Source: Crossaster papposus (Eukaryota > Echinodermata > Asteroidea > Velatida > Solasteridae). From it: a stretch of 64,000 nt of DNA. Location: NCBI GenBank assembly GCA_037893245.1, contig JBAIAA010000865.1, positions 1,550,001 through 1,614,000 of the forward strand, in the 5' to 3' direction. A program made the translations under genes and the position numbers. The notes below the pieces were generated by a model, which was given only the letters and a program-made list of their open reading frames with translations, did no database searches and was not told the DNA's origin. How positions within the stretch are numbered: the stretch's first letter is position 1; every line of letters begins with the position of its first letter. Shown piece by piece: positions 34,899 to 48,206 of this stretch.

Positions 34899-37800
34899 AG
34901 GTAGAAGACAGATATATAATATATCCACGTGTCTCACTCATCCTGCTCAGAAGGAACAGCAGAGGTAGAAGACAGAGATAGAGTATATCCACGTGTCTGA
35001 TCTACACCTCACTCAGCCTGCTCAGAAGGAACAGCAGAGGTAGAAGACAGAGATAGAGTATATCCACGTGTCTGATCTACACCTCACTCAGCCTGCTCAG
35101 AAGGAACAGCAGCGGTACAAGACAGAGATATAGTATATCCACGTGTCTCACTCAGCCTGCTCAGAAGGAACAGCAGAGGTAGAAGACAGAGATAGAGTAT
35201 ATCCACGTGTCTCAATCAGCCTGCTCAGAAGGAACAGCAGAGGTAGACGACAGAGATAGAGTATATCCACGTGTCTGATCTACACCTCACTCAGCCTGCT
35301 CAGAAGGAACAGCAGAGGTAGAAGACATAGATGGAGTATATCCACGTGTCTGATCTACACCTCACTCAGCCTGCTCAGAAGGAACAGCAGAGGTAGAAGA
35401 CAGAGATAGAGTATATCCACGTGTCTGATCTACACTTCACTCAGCCTGCTCAGAAGGAACAGCAGAGGTAGAAGACAGAGATAGAGTATATCCACGTGTC
35501 TGATCTACACCTCACTCAGCCTGCTCAGAAGGAACAGCAGAGGTAAAAGACAGAGATATAGTATATCCACGTGTCTCACTCAGCCTGCTCAGAAGGAACA
35601 GCAGAGGTAGAAGACAGAGATAGAGTATATCCACGTGTCTGATCTACACCTCACTCAGCCTGCTCAGAAGAAACAGCAGAGGTAGAAGACAGAGATAGAG
35701 TATATCCACGTGTCTGATCTACACCTCACTCAGCCTTCTCAGAAAGGAACAGCAGAGGTAGAAGACAGATATATAATATATCCACGTGTCTCACTCATCC
35801 TGCTCATAAGGAACAGCAGAGGTAGAAGACAGAGATAGAGTATATCCACGTGTCTGATCTACACCTCACTCAGCCTGCTCAGAAGGAACAGCAGAGGTAG
35901 AAGACAGAGATAGATTATATCCACGTGTCTGATCTACACCTCACTCAGCCTGCTCAGAAGGAACAGCAGAGGTAGAAGACAGAGATAGAGTATATCCACG
36001 TGTCTGATCTACATCTCACTCAGCCTGCTCAGAAGGAACAGCAGAGGTAAAATACAGAGATAGAGTATATCCAGGTGTCTCACTCAGCCTGCTCAGAAGG
36101 AACAGCAGAGGTAGAAGACAGAGATAGAGTATATCCACGTGTCTGATCTACACCTCACTCAGCCTGCTCAGGAGGAACAGCAGAGGTAGAAGACAGAGAT
36201 AGAGTATATCCACGTGTCTGATCTACACCTCACTCAGCCTGCTCAGAAGGAACAGCAGAGGTAGAAGACAGATATATAGTATATCCACGTGTCTCACTCA
36301 TCCTGCTCAGAAGGAACAGCAGAAGTAGAAGACAGAGATAGAGTATATCCACGTGTCTGATATACACCTCACTCAGCCTGCTCAGAAGGAACAGCAGAGG
36401 TAGAAGACACAGATAAATTATATCCACGTGTCTGATCTACACCTCACTCAGCCTGCTCAGAGGAACAGCAGAGGTAGAAGACAGAGATAGAGTATATCCA
36501 CGTGTCTGATCTACACCTCACTCAGCCTGCTCAGAAGGAACAGCAGAGGTAAAAGACAGAGATATAGTATATCCACGTGTCTCACTCAGCCTGCTCAGAA
36601 GGAACAGCAGAGGTAGAAGACAGAGATAGAGTATATCCACGTGTCTGATCTACACATCACTCAGCCTGCTCAGAAGGGACAGCAGAGGTAGAAGACAGAG
36701 ATAGAGTATATCCACGTGTCTGATCTACACCTCACTCAGCCTGCTCAGAAGGAACAGCAGAGGTAGAAGACAGATATATAGTATATCCACGTGTCTCACT
36801 CATCCTGCTCAGAAGAAACAGCAGAAGTAGAAGACAGAGATAGAGTATATCCACGTGTCTGATATACACCTCACTCAGCCTGCTCAGAAGGGACAGCAGA
36901 GGTAGAAGACACAGATAAATTATATCCACGTGTCTGATCTACACCTCACTCAGCCTGCTCAGAGGAACAGCAGAGGTAGAAGACAGAGATAGAGTATATC
37001 CACGTGTCTGATCTACACCTCACTCAGCCTGCTCAGAAGGAACAGCAGAGGTACAAGACAGAGATATAGTATATCCACGTGTCTCACTCAGCCTGCTCAG
37101 AAGGAACAGCAGAGGTAGAAGACAGAGATAGAGTATATCCACGTGTCTCACTCAGCCTGCTCAAAAGGAACAGCAGAGGTAGACGACAGAGATAGAGTAT
37201 ATCCACGTGTCTGATCTACACCTCACTCAGCCTGCTCAGAAGGAACAGCAGAGGTAGAATACATAGATGGAGTATATCCACGTGTCTGATCTACACCTCA
37301 CTCAGCCTGCTCAGAAGGAACAGCAGAGGTGGAAGACAGAGATAGAGTATATCCACGTGTTTGAACCACACCTCACTCAGCCTGCTCAGAAGGAACAGCA
37401 GAGGTAGACGACAGAGATAGAGTATATCCACGTGTCTGATCTACACCTCACTCAGCCTGCTCAGAAGGAGCAACAGAGGTAGAAGACAGAGATAGAGTAT
37501 ATCCACGTGTCTGATCTACACCTCACTCAGCCTGCTCAGAAGGAACAGCAGAGGTAGAAGACAGAGATAGAGTATATCCACGTGTCTGATCTACACTTCA
37601 CTCAGCCTGCTCAGAAGGAACAGCAGAGGTAGACGACAGAGATAGAGTATATCCACGTGTCTGATCTACACCTCACTCAGCCTGCTCAGAAGGAACAGCA
37701 GAGGTAGAATACATAGATGGAGTATATCCACGTGTCTGATCTACACCTCACTCAGCCTGCTCAGAAGGAACAGCAGAGGTGGAAGACAGAGATAGAGTAT

Positions 37801-37927
37801 ATCCACGTGTTTGAACCACACCTCACTCAGCCTGCTCAGAAGGAACAGCAGAGGTAGACGACAGAGATAGAGTATATCCACGTGTCTGATCTACACCTCA
37901 CTAAGCCTTCTCAGAAAGGAACAGCAG
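34899..37927 (+). repeat. Irregular part of super-repeat copy B
   Basis: This 3,029-bp stretch is the counterpart of 28,593-31,994. It shares the gctcataagg tail (35,807, offset 6,306 bp) and ccaggtg, caggagg and gaagggac units. It lacks the 373-bp doubled run of copy A. It ends in the tggtagaag-type boundary shared with copy A. Confidence 0.8.
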
Positions 37928-38645
37928 TGGTAGAAGACAGATATATAATATATCCACGTGTCTCACTCATCCTGCTCAGAAGGAACAGCAGAGGTAGAAG
38001 ACAGAGATAGAGTATATCCACGTGTCTGATCTACACCTCACTCAGCCTGCTCAGAAGGAACAGCAGAGGTAGAAGACAGAGATAGAGTATATCCACGTGT
38101 CTGATCTACACCTCACTCAGCCTGCTCAGAAGGAACAGCAGCGGTACAAGACAGAGATATAGTATATCCACGTGTCTCACTCAGCCTGCTCAGAAGGAAC
38201 AGCAGAGGTAGAAGACAGAGATAGAGTATATCCACGTGTCTCACTCAGCCTGCTCAGAAGGAACAGCAGAGGTAGACGACAGAGATAGAGTATATCCACG
38301 TGTCTGATCTACACCTCACTCAGCCTGCTCAGAAGGAGCAACAGAGGTAGAAGACAGAGATAGAGTATATCCACGTGTCTGATCTACACCTCACTCAGCC
38401 TGATCAGAAGGAACAGCAGAGGTAGAAGACAGAGATAGAGTATATCCACGTGTCTGATCTACACTTCACTCAGCCTGCTCAGAAGGAACAGCAGAGGTAG
38501 AAGACAGAGATAGAGTATATCCACGTGTCTGATCTACACCTCACTCAGCCTGCTCAGAAGAAACAGCAGAGGTAGAAGACAGAGATAGAGTATATCCAAG
38601 TGTCTGATCTACACCTCACTAAGCCTTCTCAGAAAGGAACAGCAG
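37928..38645 (+). repeat. 10-mer HOR, 718 bp, copy 2
   Basis: This copy has the same length and order as 31,995-32,712, including the tggtagaag start and the gcctgatcag tail at 38,398 (offset 5,933 bp). A private ccaagtg change near 38,597 removes the palindrome from one unit. Confidence 0.88.
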
Positions 38646-40176
38646 AGGTAGAAGACAGATATATAATATATCCACGTGTCTCACTCATCCTGCTCAGAAG
38701 GAACAGCAGAGGTAGAAGACAGAGATAGAGTATATCCACGTGTCTGATCTACACCTCACTCAGCCTGCTCAGAAGGAACAGCAGAGGTAGAAGACAGATA
38801 TATAGTATATCCACGTGTCTCACTCATCCTGCTCAGAAGAAACAGCAGAAGTAGAAGACAGAGATAGAGTATATCCACGTGTCTGATCTACACCTCACTC
38901 AGCCTGCTCAGAAGGGACAGCAGAGGTAGAAGACACAGATAAATTATATCCACGTGTCTGATCTACACCTCACTCAGCCTGCTCAGAGGAACAGCAGAGG
39001 TAGAAGACAGAGATAGAGTATATCCACGTGTCTGATCTACACCTCACTCAGCCTGCTCAGAAGGAACAGCAGAGGTACAAGACAGAGATATAGTATATCC
39101 ACGTGTCTCACTCAGCCTGCTCAGAAGGAACAGCAGAGGTAGAAGACAGAGATAGAGTATATCCACGTGTCTCACTCAGCCTGCTCAGAAGGAACAGCAG
39201 AGGTAGACGACAGATATAGAGTATATCCACGTGTCTGATCTACACCTCACTCAGCCTGCTCAGAAGGAACAGCAGAGGTAGAATACATAGATGGAGTATA
39301 TCCACGTGTCTGATCTACACCTCACTCAGCCTGCTCAGAAGGAACAGCAGAGGTGGAAGACAGAGATAGAGTATATCCACGTGTTTGAACCACACCTCAC
39401 TCAGCCTGCTCAGAAGGAACAGCAGAGGTAGACGACAGAGATAGAGTATATCCACGTGTCTGATCTACACCTCACTCAGCCTGCTCAGAAGGAACAGCAG
39501 AGGTAGAAGACAGAGATAGAGTATATCCACGTGTCTGATCTACACTTCACTCAGCCTGCTCAGAAGGAACAGCAGAGGTAGACGACAGAGATAGAGTATA
39601 TCCACGTGTCTGATCTACACCTCACTCAGCCTGCTCAGAAGGAACAGCAGAGGTAGAATACATAGATGGAGTATATCCACGTGTCTGATCTACACCTCAC
39701 TCAGCCTGCTCAGAAGGAACAGCAGAGGTGGAAGACAGAGATAGAGTATATCCACGTGTTTGAACCACACCTCACTCAGCCTGCTCAGAAGGAACAGCAG
39801 AGGTAGACGACAGAGATAGAGTATATCCACGTGTCTGATCTACACCTCACTCAGCCTGCTCAGAAGGAGCAACAGAGGTAGAAGACAGAGATAGAGTATA
39901 TCCACGTGTCTGATCTACACCTCACTCAGCCTGCTCAGAAGGAACAGCAGAGGTAGAAGACAGAGATAGAGTATATCCACGTGTCTGATCTACACTTCAC
40001 TCAGCCTGCTCAGAAGGAACAGCAGAGGTAGAAGACAGAGATAGAGTATATCCACGTGTCTGATCTACACCTCACTCAGCCTGCTCAGAAGAAACAGCAG
40101 AGGTAGAAGACAGAGATAGAGTATATCCACGTGTCTGATCTACACCTCACTAAGCCTTCTCAGAAAGGAACAGCAG
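38646..40176 (+). repeat. 21-mer HOR, 1,531 bp, copy 2
   Basis: The ctaag units at 38,619 and 40,150 are exactly 1,531 bp apart. The order is as in 26,119-27,649, but the aagtagaag unit has the canonical gatctacacc instead of gatatacacc. That removes the minus-strand open frame found at the same place in most other copies. Confidence 0.88.
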
Positions 40177-41697
40177 AGGTAGAAGACAGATATATAATAT
40201 ATCCACGTGTCTCACTCATCCTGCTCAGAAGGAACAGCAGAGGTAGAAGACAGAGATAAAGTATATCCACGTGTCTGATCTACACCTCACTCAGCCTGCT
40301 CAGAAGGAACAGCAGAGGTAGAAGACAGAGATAGAGTATATCCACGTGTCTGATCTACACCTCACTCAGCCTGCTCAGAAGGAACAGCAGCGGTACAAGA
40401 CAGAGATATAGTATATCCACGTGTCTCACTCAGCCTGCTCAGAAGGAACAGCAGAGGTAGAAGACAGAGATAGAGTATATCCACGTGTCTCACTCAGCCT
40501 GCTCAGAAGGAACAGCAGAGGTAGACGACAGAGATAGAGTATATCCACGTGTCTGATCTACACCTCACTCAGCCTGCTCAGAAGGAACAGCAGAGGTACA
40601 AGACAGAGATATAGTATATCCACGTGTCTCACTCAGCCTGCTCAGAAGGAACAGCAGAGGTAGAAGACAGAGATAGAGTATATCCACTTGTCTCACTCAG
40701 CCTGCTCAGAAGGAACAGCAGAGGTAGACGACAGATATAGAGTATATCCACGTGTCTGATCTACACCTCACTCAGCCTGCTCAGAAGGAACAGCAGAGGT
40801 AGAATACATAGATGGAGTATATCCACGTGTCTGATCTACACCTCACTCAGCCTGCTCAGAAGGAACAGCAGAGGTGGAAGACAGAGATAGAGTATATCCA
40901 CGTGTTTGAACCACACCTCACTCAGCCTGCTCAGAAGGAACAGCAGAGGTAGACGACAGAGATAGAGTATATCCACGTGTCTGATCTACACCTCACTCAG
41001 CCTGCTCAGAAGGAACAGCAGAGGTAGAAGACAGAGATAGAGTATATCCACGTGTCTGATCTACACTTCACTCAGCCTGCTCAGAAGGAACAGCAGAGGT
41101 AGACGACAGAGATAGAGTATATCCACGTGTCTGATCTACACCTCACTCAGCCTGCTCAGAAGGAACAGCAGAGGTAGAATACATAGATGGAGTATATCCA
41201 CGTGTCTGATCTACACCTCACTCAGCCTGCTCAGAAGGAACAGCAGAGGTGGAAGACAGAGATAGAGTATATCCACGTGTTTGAACCACACCTCACTCAG
41301 CCTGCTCAGAAGGAACAGCAGAGGTAGACGACAGAGATAGAGTATATCCACGTGTCTGATCTACACCTCACTCAGCCTGCTCAGAAGGAGCAACAGAGGT
41401 AGAAGACAGAGATAGAGTATATCCACGTGTCTGATCTACACCTCACTCAGCCTGCTCAGAAGGAACAGCAGAGGTAGAAGACAGAGATAGAGTATATCCA
41501 CGTGTCTGATCTACACTTCACTCAGCCTGCTCAGAAGGAACAGCAGAGGTAGAAGACAGAGATAGAGTATATCCACGTGTCTGATCTACACCTCACTCAG
41601 CCTGCTCAGAAGAAACAGCAGAGGTAGAAGACAGAGATAGAGTATATCCACGTGTCTGATCTACACCTCACTAAGCCTTCTCAGAAAGGAACAGCAG
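40177..41697 (+). repeat. 21-mer HOR, 1,521 bp, alternative composition
   Basis: Twenty-one units with five of 64, fifteen of 75 and one of 76 bp sum to 1,521. It lacks the 74-bp acacagataaatt unit and instead repeats the gtacaag and following 64-bp units (near 40,594 and 40,658, the second with cacttgtc). The ends match the HOR register, so this looks like an unequal-exchange hybrid of a 13-mer and a 21-mer. Confidence 0.85.
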
Positions 41698-42640
41698 AGG
41701 TAGAAGACAGATATATAATATATCCACGTGTCTCACTCATCCTGCTCAGAAGGAACAGCAGAGGTAGAAGACAGAGATAAAGTATATCCACGTGTCTGAT
41801 CTACACCTCACTCAGCCTGCTCAGAAGGAACAGCAGAGGTAGAAGACAGAGATAGAGTATATCCACGTGTCTGATCTACACCTCACTCAGCCTGCTCAGA
41901 AGGAACAGCAGCGGTACAAGACAGAGATATAGTATATCCACGTGTCTCACTCAGCCTGCTCAGAAGGAACAGCAGAGGTAGAAGACAGAGATAGAGTATA
42001 TCCACGTGTCTCACTCAGCCTGCTCAGAAGGAACAGCAGAGGTAGACGACAGAGATAGAGTATATCCACGTGTCTGATCTACACCTCACTCAGCCTGCTC
42101 AGAAGGAACAGCAGAGGTAGAATACATAGATGGAGTATATCCACGTGTCTGATCTACACCTCACTCAGCCTGCTCAGAAGGAACAGCAGAGGTGGAAGAC
42201 AGAGATAGAGTATATCCACGTGTTTGAACCACACCTCACTCAGCCTGCTCAGAAGGAACAGCAGAGGTAGACGACAGAGATAGAGTATATCCACGTGTCT
42301 GATCTACACCTCACTCAGCCTGCTCAGAAGGAGCAACAGAGGTAGAAGACAGAGATAGAGTATATCCACGTGTCTGATCTACACCTCACTCAGCCTGCTC
42401 AGAAGGAACAGCAGAGGTAGAAGACAGAGATAGAGTATATCCACGTGTCTGATCTACACTTCACTCAGCCTGCTCAGAAGGAACAGCAGAGGTAGAAGAC
42501 AGAGATAGAGTATATCCACGTGTCTGATCTACACCTCACTCAGCCTGCTCAGAAGAAACAGCAGAGGTAGAAGACAGAGATAGAGTATATCCACGTGTCT
42601 GATCTACACCTCACTAAGCCTTCTCAGAAAGGAACAGCAG
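41698..42640 (+). repeat. 13-mer HOR, 943 bp, copy 3
   Basis: The ctaag units at 41,671 and 42,614 are exactly 943 bp apart, with unit order as in the reference copy. It shares gataaagta near 41,777 with the preceding 21-mer (near 40,256), which indicates that the two are recent relatives. Confidence 0.9.
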
Positions 42641-43028
42641 AGGTAGAAGACAGATATATAATATATCCACTTGTCTCACTCATCCTGCTCAGAAGGAACA
42701 GCAGAGGTAGAAGACAGAGATAGAGTATATCCACGTGTCTGATCTACACCTCACTCAGCCTGCTCAGAAGGAACAGCAGAGGTAGAAGACAGAGATAGAG
42801 TATATCCACGTGTCTGATCTACACCTCACTCAGCCTGCTCAGAAGGAACAGCAGCGGTACAAGACAGAGATATAGTATATCCACGTGTCTCACTCAGCCT
42901 GCTCAGAAGGAACAGCAGAGGTAGAAGACAGAGATAGAGTATATCCACGTGTCTCAATCAGCCTGCTCAGAAGGAACAGCAGAGGTAGACGACAGAGATA
43001 GAGTATATCCACGTGTCTGATCTACACC

Positions 43029-46000
43029 TCACTCAGCCTGCTCAGAAGGAACAGCAGAGGTAGAAGACAGAGATAGAGTATATCCACGTGTCTTATCAGC
43101 CTGCTCAGAAGGAACAGCAGAGGTAGAAGACAGAGAGAGAGTATATCCACGTGTCTGATCTACACCTCACTCAGCCTGCTCACAAGGAACAGCAGAGGTA
43201 GAATACAGAGATAGAGTATATCCACGTGTCTCACTCAGCCTGCTCAGAAGGAACAGCAGAGGTAGAAGACAGAGATAGAGTATATCCACGTGTCTCACTC
43301 AGCCTGCTCAGAAGGAACAGCAGAGGTAGAAGACTGAGATAGAGTATATACACGTGTCTGATCTACACCTAACTCAGCCTGCTCAGAAGGAACAGCAGAG
43401 GTAGAAGACAGATATAGAGTATATCCACGTGTCTCACTCAGCCTGCTCAGAAGGAACAGCAGAGTAGAATACAGAGATAGAGTATATCCACGTGTCTGAT
43501 CTACTCCTCACTCAGCCTGCTCAGAAGGAACAGCAGAGGTAGAAGACAGAGATAGAGTATATCCACGTGTCTGATCTACACCTCACTCAGCCTGCTCAGA
43601 AGGAACAGCAGAGGTAGAAGACAGAGATAGAGTATATCCACGTGTCTGATCTACACTTCACTCAGCCTGCTCAGAAGGAACAGCAGAGGTAGAAGACAGA
43701 GATAGAGTATATCCACGTGTCTGATCTACACCTCACTCAGCCTGCTCAGAAGGAACAGCAGAGGTAGAATACATAGATGGAGTATATCCACGTGTCTGAT
43801 CTACACCTCACTCAGCCTGCTCAGAAGGAACAGCAGAGGTGGAAGACAGAGATAGAGTATATCCACGTGTTTGAACCACACCTCACTCAGCCTGCTCAGA
43901 AGGAACAGCAGAGGTAGACGACAGAGATAGAGTATATCCACGTGTCTGATCTACACCTCACTCAGCCTGCTCAGAAGGAGCAACAGAGGTAGAAGACAGA
44001 GATAGAGTATATCCACGTGTCTGATCTACACCTCACTCAGCCTGCTCAGAAGGAACAGCAGAGGTAGAAGACAGAGATAGAGTACATCCACGTGTCTGAT
44101 CTACACTTCACTCAGCCTGCTCAGAAGGAACAGCAGAGGTAGAAGACAGAGATAGAGTATATCCACGTGTCTGATCTACACCTCACTCAGCCTGCTCAGA
44201 AGAAACAGCAGAGGTAGAAGACAGAGATAGAGTATATCCACGTGTCTGATCTACACCTCACTAAGCCTTCTCAGAAAGGAACAGCAGAGGTAGAAGACAG
44301 ATATATAATATATCCACGTGTCTCACTCATCCTGCTCAGAAGGAACAGCAGAGGTAGAAGACAGAGATAGAGTATATCCACGTGTCTGATCTACACCTCA
44401 CTCAGCCTGCTCAGAAGGAACAGCAGAGGTAGAAGACAGAGATAGAGTATATCCACGTGTCTGATCTACACCTCACTCAGCCTGCTCAGAAGGAACAGCA
44501 GCGGTACAAGACAGAGATATAGTATATCCACGTGTCTCACTCAGCCTGCTCAGAAGGAACAGCAGAGGTAGAAGACAGAGATAGAGTATATCCACGTGTC
44601 TCACTCAGCCTGCTCAGAAGGAACAGCAGAGGTAGACGACAGAGATAGAGTATATCCACGTGTCTGATCTACACCTCACTCAGCCTGCTCAGAAGGAACA
44701 GCAGAGGTAGAATACATAGATGGAGTATATCCACGTGTCTGATCTACACCTCACTCAGCCTGCTCAGAAGGAACAGCAGAGGTGGAAGACAGAGATAGAG
44801 TATATCCACGTGTTTGAACCACACCTCACTCAGCCTGCTCAGAAGGAACAGCAGAGGTAGACGACAGAGATAGAGTATATCCACGTGTCTGATCTACACC
44901 TCACTCAGCCTGCTCAGAAGGAGCAACAGAGGTAGAAGACAGAGATAGAGTATATCCACGTGTCTGATCTACACCTCACTCAGCCTGCTCAGAAGGAACA
45001 GCAGAGGTAGAAGACAGAGATAGAGTATATCCACGTGTCTGATCTACACTTCACTCAGCCTGCTCAGAAGGAACAGCAGAGGTAGAAGACAGAGATAGAG
45101 TATATCCACGTGTCTGATCTACACCTCACTCAGCCTGCTCAGAAGAAACAGCAGAGGTAGAAGACAGAGATAGAGTATATCCACGTGTCTGATCTACACC
45201 TCACTAAGCCTTCTCAGAAAGGAACAGCAGAGGTAGAAGACAGATATATAATATATCCACATGTCTCACTCATCCTGCTCAGAAGAAACAGCAGAGGTAG
45301 AAGACAGAGATAGAGTATATCCACGTGTCTGATCTACACCTCACTCAGCCTGCTCAGAAGGAACAGCAGAGGTAGAAGACAGAGATAGAGTATATCCACG
45401 TGTCTGATCTACACCTCACTCAGCCTGCTCAGAAGGAACAGCAGCGGTACAAGACAGAGATATAGTATATCCACGTGTCTCACTCAGCCTGCTCAGAAGG
45501 AACAGCAGAGGTAGAAGACAGAGATAGAGTATATCCACGTGTCTCAATCAGCCTGCTCAGAAGGAACAGCAGAGGTAAACGACAGAGATAGAGTATATCC
45601 ACGTGTCTGATCTACACCTCACTCAGCCTGCTCAGAAGGAACAGCAGAGGTAGAAGACATAGATGGAGTATATCCACGTGTCTGATCTACACCTCACTCA
45701 GCCTGCTCAGAAGGAACAGCAGAGGTGGAAGACAGAGATAGAGTATATCCAAGTGTTTGAACCACACCTCACTCAGCCTGCTCAGAAGGAAGAGCAGAGG
45801 TAGAAGACAGAGATAGAGTATATCCACGTGTCTGATATACACCTCACTCAGCCTGCTCAGAAGGAACAGCAGAGGTAGAAGACACAGATAAATTATATCC
45901 ACGTGTCTGATCTACACCTCACTCAGCCTGCTCAGAGGAACAGCAGAGGTAGAAGACAGAGATAGAGTATATCCACGTGTCTGATCTACACCTCACTCAG

Positions 46001-46454
46001 CCTGCTCAGAAGGAACAGCAGAGGTAAAAGACAGAGATATAGTATATCCACGTGTCTCACTCAGCCTGCTCAGAAGGAACAGCAGAGGTAGAAGACAGAG
46101 ATAGAGTATATCCACGTGTCTGATCTACACATCACTCAGCCTGCTCAGAATGGACAGCAGAGGTAGAAGACAGAGATAGAGTATATCCACGTGTCTGATC
46201 TACACCTCACTCAGCCTGCTCAGAAGGAACAGCAGAGGTAGAAGACAGATATATAGTATATCCACGTGTCTCACTCATCCTGCTCAGAAGAAACAGCAGA
46301 AGTAGAAGACAGAGATAGAGTATATCCACGTGTCTGATATACACCTCACTCAGCCTGCTCAGAATGGACAGCAGAGGTAGAAGACAGAGATAGAGTATAT
46401 CCACGTGTCTGATCTACACCTCACTCAGCCTGCTCAGAAGGAACAGCAGAGGTA
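43029..46454 (+). repeat. 3.4-kb segment repeated at +5,178, copy 1
   Basis: The segment contains several rare landmarks: gtcttatcag (43,091), gagagagagta, gactgagatag with atacacg, gcagagtagaatac and gtacatcc (44,083). All recur at exactly +5,178. It includes one 943-bp HOR (44,288-45,230). By eye only about three differences separate the copies (43,029; 45,286; 45,578), so the event is recent. Confidence 0.88.
44288..45230 (+). repeat. 13-mer HOR, 943 bp, copy 4
   Basis: The ctaag units at 44,261 and 45,204 are 943 bp apart, with the reference unit order. It lies inside the +5,178 segment. Confidence 0.9.
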
Positions 46455-48206
46455 GAAGACAGATATATAGTATATCCACGTGTCTCACTCATCCTGCTCA
46501 GAAGGAACAGCAGAGGTAGAATACATAGATGGAGTATATCCACGTGTCTGATCTACACCTCACTCAGCCTGCTCAGAAGGAACAGCAGAGGTAGAAGACA
46601 GAGATAGAGTATATCAACGTGTCTGATCTACACCTCACTAAGCCTTCTCAGAAAGGAACAGCAGAGGTAGAAGACAGATATATAATATATCCACGTGTCT
46701 CACTCATCCTGCTCAGAAGGAACAGCAGAGGTAGAAGACAGAGATAGAGTATATCCACGTGTCTGATCTACACCTCACTCAGCCTGCTCAGAAGGAACAG
46801 CAGAGGTAGAAGACAGAGATAGAGTATATCCACGTGTCTGATCTACACCTCACTCAGCCTGCTCAGAAGGAACAGCAGCGGTACAAGACAGAGATATAGT
46901 ATATCCACGTGTCTCACTCAGCCTGCTCAGAAGGAACAGCAGAGGTAGAAGACAGAGATAGAGTATATCCACGTGTCTCAATCAGCCTGCTCAGAAGGAA
47001 CAGCAGAGGTAGACGACAGAGATAGAGTATATCCACGTGTCTGATCTACACCTCACTCAGCCTGCTCAGAAGGAACAGCAGAGGTAGAAGACATAGATGG
47101 AGTATATCCACGTGTCTGATCTACACCTCACTCAGCCTGCTCAGAAGGAACAGCAGAGGTAGAAGACAGAGATAGAGTATATCCACGTGTCTGATCTACA
47201 CTTCACTCAGCCTGCTCAGAAGGAACAGCAGAGGTAGAAGACAGAGATAGAGTATATCCACGTGTCTGATCTACACCTCACTCAGCCTGCTCAGAAGGAA
47301 CAGCAGAGGTAAAAGACAGAGATATAGTATATCCACGTGTCTCACTCAGCCTGCTCAGAAGGAACAGCAGAGGTAGAAGACAGAGATAGAGTATATCCAC
47401 GTGTCTGATCTACACATCACTCAGCCTGCTCAGAATGGACAGCAGAGGTAGAAGACAGATATAGAGTATATCCACGTGTCTGATCTACACCTCACTCAGC
47501 CTGCTCAGAAGGAACAGCAGAGGTAGAAGACAGATATATAGTATATCCACGTGTCTCACTCATCCTGCTCAGAAGAAACAGCAGAAGTAGAAGACAGAGA
47601 TAGAGTATATCCACGTGTCTGATATACACCTCACTCAGCCTGCTCAGAAGGGACAGCAGAGGTAGAAGACACAGATAAATTATATCCACGTGTCTGATCT
47701 ACACCTCACTCAGCCTGCTCAGAGGAACAGCAGAGGTAGAAGACAGAGATAGAGTATATCCACGTGTCTGATCTACACCTCACTCAGCCTGCTCAGAAGG
47801 AACAGCAGAGGTACAAGACAGAGATAGAGTATATCCACGTGTCTTATCAGCCTGCTCAGAAGGAAAAGAAGAGGTAGAAGATAGAGATAGAGTATATTCA
47901 CGTGTCTGATCTACACCTCACTCAGCCTGCTCAGAAGGAACAGCAGAGGTAGAAGACAGATATAGAGTATATCCACGTGTCTGATCTACACCTCACTCAG
48001 CCTGTTCATAAGGAACAGCAGAAGTAGAAGACAGAGATAGAGTATATCCACGTGTCTCACTAAGCCTGCTCAGAAGGAACAGCAGACGTGCACGACAGAG
48101 ATAGAGTGTATCCACGTGTCTGATCTACACCTCACTCAGCCTGCTCAGAAGGAACAGCAGAGGTAGAAGACAGAGATAGAGTATATCCACTTGTCTGATC
48201 TACACC
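46455..48206 (+). repeat. Interval between the two +5,178 copies
   Basis: About 1.75 kb of the same family. It contains a ctaag unit (46,638), gaatggac tails, a gtcaatcag-type unit, and then a stretch near 47,840-48,200 with many private variants (gtcttatcag with aaaagaag, tgttcata, cagacgtgcacgac, gagtgtatcc, cacttgtc, acacccc). That last stretch is a small island of divergence ahead of the second copy. Confidence 0.75.
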
